A stretch of 64,000 nt of DNA from Actinoplanes couchii (lineage in GTDB: Bacteria > Actinomycetota > Actinomycetes > Mycobacteriales > Micromonosporaceae). Every line of letters begins with the position of its first letter. Position 1 is the first letter of the stretch. Below, piece after piece: positions 60,745 through 64,000 of this stretch. A program made the translations under genes and the position numbers. The stretch is taken from assembly GCF_016862075.1 (NCBI RefSeq), contig NZ_BOMG01000023.1, forward strand, positions 1 to 64,000. The letters are read 5' to 3'. The notes below the pieces were generated by a model that worked only from the letters and a program-made list of their open reading frames with translations, made no database searches and had not been told where the DNA came from.

Positions 60745-61698
60745 TCACCGCCCGGGGGTGCCGACCGAGCTTCCGGCCGAGCTTCGCCCCGACCTGCTGA
60801 CGGGGCTTCGTTCCGGCCCGCTGCCGGGGCTTCGGTCCGGTCTGCCGGTCGGGGCGAAGCCCAGGGCGAGCCCCGCGGCGACGGTGGCGACGCCGAGCCA
60901 TACGGCCGGTGCCGGGAATGGTCCGCCCAGGGCGACCCCGGCGGCGGCCGCGGCGATCGGGGCCACGCCGGTCAGCAGCCCGGCCCGGCCGGCGCCGAGG
61001 CGGGCCACACACGTGTACCAGAGCACGAACGCCACCGCCGTGACCAGCACCGCCAGGTAGGCCCCGGCCAGCAGATCCGCCGGCCGCAGCCGCAGCGAGG
61101 CGCCCGGCCCCTCGACGGCCAGCCCCAGGACCGCGAACATCGCCGCACCCAGCCAGGTGGTGTGCACCGACACCCCGAGCGGCCCGTGCCGCCCCAGCAC
61201 CGGCACCGCCAGCAGGGTGAACGCGGCTTCGCAGGCGAACGTGACGGCGGCCCAGAACACCCCGGCGCCGTCGGTGCGCCCGAGCCCCTGCACCAGCCCG
61301 GCCCCGGCGGTCACCACGAGCGCCGCGGCGAGCACCCGAGCCCCGGGGCGGCGGCCTTCGAGCAGCGGCCCGGCGGCGGCCAGGACGATCGGGACGCAGG
61401 CCACGGCGACCCCGATGACCGCGGGTTCGGCGTGCCGGGAGCCCTGGACCAGCGCCACGTTGAAGATCACCAGCCCGGTGCCGGTGACGCCGGTCAGCCA
61501 GAGCCAGTCGGCGCCACGGGGCCGGCGGATCCGGGCCCCGGTGAACCGGGCCCAGGCGAGCAGCAGCAGGCAGGCCACGGCGTACCGCAGCGCCTGGACG
61601 GTGAACAGGGGCGCACCGGTCAGGTGCCCGGAGACGGCGACGCTGCCGCCGACGAAGACCATGCCGGCCGCACCCGCGAGGACGGGGAGAGCTTTCAT
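60745..61698 (-). CDS. EamA/DMT-family transporter
   Basis: 317 residues with ten predicted membrane spans in two EamA halves (first MVFVGGSVAVSGHLTGAPLF; second half starts GVFWAAVTFACEAAFTLLAV). Family members export amino acids, nucleobases or metabolites. The last ~35 residues are a Ser/Pro/Arg-rich tail outside the fold. It is divergent from a MocR-type regulator that probably controls it. ATG with GGAG close upstream. Confidence 0.88.
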   Translation of the reverse strand: MKALPVLAGAAGMVFVGGSVAVSGHLTGAPLFTVQALRYAVACLLLLAWARFTGARIRRPRGADWLWLTGVTGTGLVIFNVALVQGSRHAEPAVIGVAVACVPIVLAAAGPLLEGRRPGARVLAAALVVTAGAGLVQGLGRTDGAGVFWAAVTFACEAAFTLLAVPVLGRHGPLGVSVHTTWLGAAMFAVLGLAVEGPGASLRLRPADLLAGAYLAVLVTAVAFVLWYTCVARLGAGRAGLLTGVAPIAAAAAGVALGGPFPAPAVWLGVATVAAGLALGFAPTGRPDRSPGSGPERSPVSRSGRSSAGSSVGTPGR

Positions 61699-61722
61699 GA
61701 CTCCGATGCTCGACCCGGAGTA

Positions 61723-61767
61723 TGGTCCGGTTCGAGGACCAATCACAGCACGATGAGGTGGACCAAT
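61723..61767. promoter_or_regulatory. candidate MocR operator
   Basis: TGGTCC (61723-61728) and GGACCA (61736-61741) form an inverted repeat. GGACCAAT recurs directly at 61736-61743 and 61760-61767, 24 bases apart. Mixed direct and inverted repeats between divergent genes are usual for MocR/PdxR regulators. Confidence 0.5.
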
Positions 61768-61789
61768 TCCCGATTCCGACTCCCTGCGG

Positions 61790-63247
61790 TTGACGGGTTC
61801 CGACTTCCTGCAGTTGAAAGCCGCCGAGGCGCCGGCCAAGGGGCTGACCACCTGGCTGACCGAGGGACTACGGTCGGCGATCGCGGCCGGCCGGCTCACC
61901 CCCGGTGACCGGCTGCCCGCGACCCGGCTGCTCGCCGCCGAGCTGGGCGTCTCCCGGGGCGTGGTGGTGCAGGCCTACCAGCGGCTCGCCGACGAAGGGC
62001 TGGCCGGCGCCCGGACCGGCTCGGGCACCGTGGTCACCGGGCGTGGCCCGGAGCGGCCGGCCAGCCCGGCCGCGGACCGGCGGCGCACCCTGCACCGGCT
62101 GCGGCTGCCGCTCTCCACACCGGACGGCATCGAGATCGACCTGTCCCCCGGGGTGCCCGACCTGTCGGCGTTCCCCCGGGCCGCCTGGCTGCGGGCCGAA
62201 CGCGCGGTGCTGGGCCGGGTGACCGCCGCCGACCTGCGGTACGGCGATCCGGGCGGCACCCCACGACTGCGGTCGGCTCTGGTGGGCTGGCTGGCGCGTA
62301 CCCGCGGAGTGCGGTGTGAGGCGGACGACGTGGTGGTCACCGCGGGCGTCGCGCAAGGGCTCGCACTGCTCGCGCACGTCCTGCGCGCCCGCGGCACCGA
62401 CACGGTGGCGGTGGAGGACCCGGGTTCCCGCGGCGCGCTGGACCAGATGGCGTTCTGGGGGCTGCGGCCGGTGGAGGTGCCGGTCGACGGCGAGGGCCTG
62501 CGGGCCGCCGAGCTGGCCGCGACCGGGCTGGACACGGTGCTGCTGACCCCGGCGCACCAGTTCCCGACCGGGGTGGTGCTGTCGCCGCGCCGCCGCCGGG
62601 CGCTGCTGGCCTGGGCGGCGGACGGCAACCTGATCGTCGAGGACGACTACGACGCCGAGCACCGGTACGACCGGGCGCCGGTGGCCGCGTTGCAGGGGTC
62701 GGCGCCGGACCGGGTGGCGTACCTGGGCAGTGTCTCGAAGTCCCTGGCGCCCGGGATGCGGACCGGCTGGCTGATCGCGCCCCGGGACATGCAGGCCGAG
62801 CTGCTGGCCGCCAAACACGCCAGCGACCTGGGCAACCCGGCACTGCCCCAGCTGGTGCTGGCCGAGCTGCTGGTCTCCGGCGACTACGAACGGCACCTGC
62901 GCGGGGTCCGTACCCGGCAACGGTCCCGCCGGGACGCGCTGCTGGCCGGGTTGCGCGCGCATCTGCCGGAGGCCCGCGTCGCCGGCGTGGCCGCCGGCCT
63001 GCACCTGCTGGTGACGCTGCCCGCCTCGTTCCCGGAGGACGACACCGTCCTCGCCGAACGGATCGCCGCCGAGGGTGTGCAGGTGCAGCCGCTGTCCTGG
63101 CACCGGCGCTGCCCCGGGCCGCCCGGCCTGGTGATCGGCTACGCCGCGCACCCGCCGGACCGGCTGGCCGAGGCCGCCGCCCGGATCGGGAGGGCGCTCA
63201 ATCCTCCAGTACCGTCACGAAGTCGATCAGCCGCTCCATCGAGTTGA
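61790..63247 (+). CDS. MocR/PdxR-type regulator (GntR HTH plus aminotransferase domain)
   Basis: 485 residues. The GntR winged helix (~20-85: LRSAIAAGRLTPGDRLPATR) is linked to a class I aminotransferase-fold domain, with YGDPGG, DDYDAE and the PLP lysine in GSVSKSLAPGMRTGW. These regulators sense PLP or PLP-amino acid adducts. The divergent EamA exporter is the likely target. The start is uncertain: TTG at 61790 is given, with CTG and ATT codons shortly upstream; no clear ribosome site. The last 50 bases overlap the convergent DUF3097 gene. An imperfect ~24-base direct repeat (GATTCCGACTCCCTGCGGTT) covers the start region. Confidence 0.85.
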   Translation: MTGSDFLQLKAAEAPAKGLTTWLTEGLRSAIAAGRLTPGDRLPATRLLAAELGVSRGVVVQAYQRLADEGLAGARTGSGTVVTGRGPERPASPAADRRRTLHRLRLPLSTPDGIEIDLSPGVPDLSAFPRAAWLRAERAVLGRVTAADLRYGDPGGTPRLRSALVGWLARTRGVRCEADDVVVTAGVAQGLALLAHVLRARGTDTVAVEDPGSRGALDQMAFWGLRPVEVPVDGEGLRAAELAATGLDTVLLTPAHQFPTGVVLSPRRRRALLAWAADGNLIVEDDYDAEHRYDRAPVAALQGSAPDRVAYLGSVSKSLAPGMRTGWLIAPRDMQAELLAAKHASDLGNPALPQLVLAELLVSGDYERHLRGVRTRQRSRRDALLAGLRAHLPEARVAGVAAGLHLLVTLPASFPEDDTVLAERIAAEGVQVQPLSWHRRCPGPPGLVIGYAAHPPDRLAEAAARIGRALNPPVPSRSRSAAPSS

Positions 63248-64000
63248 TCAACGGTGTCTCGACGTCCTTGTAGGAGCTGACCGAGGCGAGGATCCGCCGC
63301 CACATGTCGGCCGGTTCGCGCACGCCCACCGCCTCGCAGACGCCCTCCTTCCACGGACGGCCGGGCGGGATGACCGGCCAGGCCCGCAGCCCGACCCGTT
63401 CCGGTTTGACGGCCTGCCACACGTCCACGTAGGGATGACCGGTGACCAGGACGTTCGGGTCCTTCACCGCGGCGACGATCCGGCTCTCCTTGGACCCGGG
63501 GACCAGATGGTCGACCAGAACGCCCAGTCTCCGGTCCTTCGAAGGGCCGAACTCCTTCGTTTTAAAATCAAGATCATCAATGCCGGACAGCGGCTCCACG
63601 ACGATGCCCTCGATCCGCAGGTCGTCGCCCCAGATCCGCTCGACCAGGGCGGCGTCGTGCACACCCTCCACCCAGATCCGGCTGGCCTTCGCCACCTGCG
63701 CCTTCACCCCGGCGACCGCGATCGACCCGGAGGCCGTCATCCGCCGCTGCGCCGCGGGCTGCTGCCGGGCCGGGCGCCGCAGCGTCACGGTCTGCCCGTC
63801 CAGCAGGAACGCCGCCGGTTCCAGCGGGAAGTTGCGCCGTTTCCCGAATCGGTCCTCCAGCACGACCGCACCCAGCTCGAACCCGACCACGGCACCGCAG
63901 AACCCGGAGTCGGCGTCCTCGACGACCAGATCCGGTTCGGCGTCCACCTCCGGGATCACCTTGCGGCGGCGCCAGTCGCCCGCCATCACGTCCTCCCCAT
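63198..64000 (-). CDS. DUF3097 family protein, 5' end cut by window
   Basis: At least 267 residues. It matches DUF3097: GDWRRRKVIPEVDAEPDLVV, RIWVEGVHDAALVERIWGDD (Toprim-like), KEFGPSKDRRLGVLVDHLVP and GHPYVDVWQAVKPERVG. Function is not established; the central part resembles a Toprim-like nucleic-acid enzyme core (inference). An internal ATG at 63986 has GGGGAGG upstream. However, the frame stays open to the window edge and reads GEDVMAGDW, matching the family N-terminus, so the true start probably lies outside. A short AT-rich patch occurs near 63555-63590. Confidence 0.88.
   Translation of the reverse strand, partial: GEDVMAGDWRRRKVIPEVDAEPDLVVEDADSGFCGAVVGFELGAVVLEDRFGKRRNFPLEPAAFLLDGQTVTLRRPARQQPAAQRRMTASGSIAVAGVKAQVAKASRIWVEGVHDAALVERIWGDDLRIEGIVVEPLSGIDDLDFKTKEFGPSKDRRLGVLVDHLVPGSKESRIVAAVKDPNVLVTGHPYVDVWQAVKPERVGLRAWPVIPPGRPWKEGVCEAVGVREPADMWRRILASVSSYKDVETPLINSMERLIDFVTVLED

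Overview
The window is high-GC actinobacterial chromosome, most like Actinoplanes or another Micromonosporaceae. The grounds are GC-rich third codon positions, GTG/TTG starts, several candidate leaderless promoters, a fused anthranilate synthase behind a Trp attenuator, a MurD2/MurL-type pair, LAxTG wall anchoring, and chitooligosaccharide importers that lack their own ATPase. This assignment is inference. No rRNA, tRNA, CRISPR, phage or insertion sequence was seen.

Layout. 0-6 kb: M20 amidohydrolase, LAxTG-anchored surface protein, cytochrome oxidase subunit I (ctaD), a broken TraB/GumN-like gene and a small secreted protein. 6-12 kb: DNA polymerase IV; an ECF sigma factor fused through a zinc finger and a membrane segment to a pectate-lyase-like beta-helix; a hypothetical gene; a NYN-domain protein; a TetR regulator. 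12-25.6 kb: GH3 beta-glucosidase, single-domain response regulator, Trp leader and attenuator with fused anthranilate synthase, large MGH1/GH63-like glycosidase, Nudix hydrolase, NarL-type two-component pair, DUF1707 and YdjM-like membrane proteins, zinc alcohol dehydrogenase. 25.6-31.4 kb: metH behind an S-adenosylhomocysteine riboswitch, and an actinobacterial PolA-like polymerase.

31.6-40.1 kb is the most unusual region. It is a one-directional cluster of a 61-residue FxsA-like precursor, an HExxH peptide hydroxylase, a four-TM membrane protein with a potentially sequestered ribosome site, a nucleosidase/VMAP-C fusion, and a 1261-residue vWA-wHTH-NB-ARC-TPR protein of FxsT type. The radical SAM enzyme FxsB, usual in FxSxx loci, is not in the window. 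The cluster joins RiPP-like parts to parts of NTP-dependent conflict systems.

40.1-47.7 kb: a seven-gene operon on the minus strand, rpiR-dasABC-ngcEFG. It encodes two complete chitobiose/GlcNAc import systems except the ATPase, behind a promoter with a TTGACA -35 box and inverted repeats. 48-54.3 kb: secreted protein, divergent murD2 and murL around a perfect 20-bp inverted repeat, GT2 and PIG-V-like glycosyltransferases, small cupin. 54.4-64 kb: globin-like FAD/NAD oxidoreductase with no evident proximal histidine, SpoU rRNA methyltransferase, membrane protein, SPFH/NfeD pair, serine hydrolase, EamA transporter divergent from a MocR regulator, and a DUF3097 gene cut by the window end.

Functional links: GH3, the MGH1-type glycosidase, Das/Ngc and the beta-helix sigma fusion point to polysaccharide sensing and use. 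MurD2/MurL and the glycosyltransferases serve the envelope. TrpEG and MetH each carry a metabolite-responsive leader RNA.
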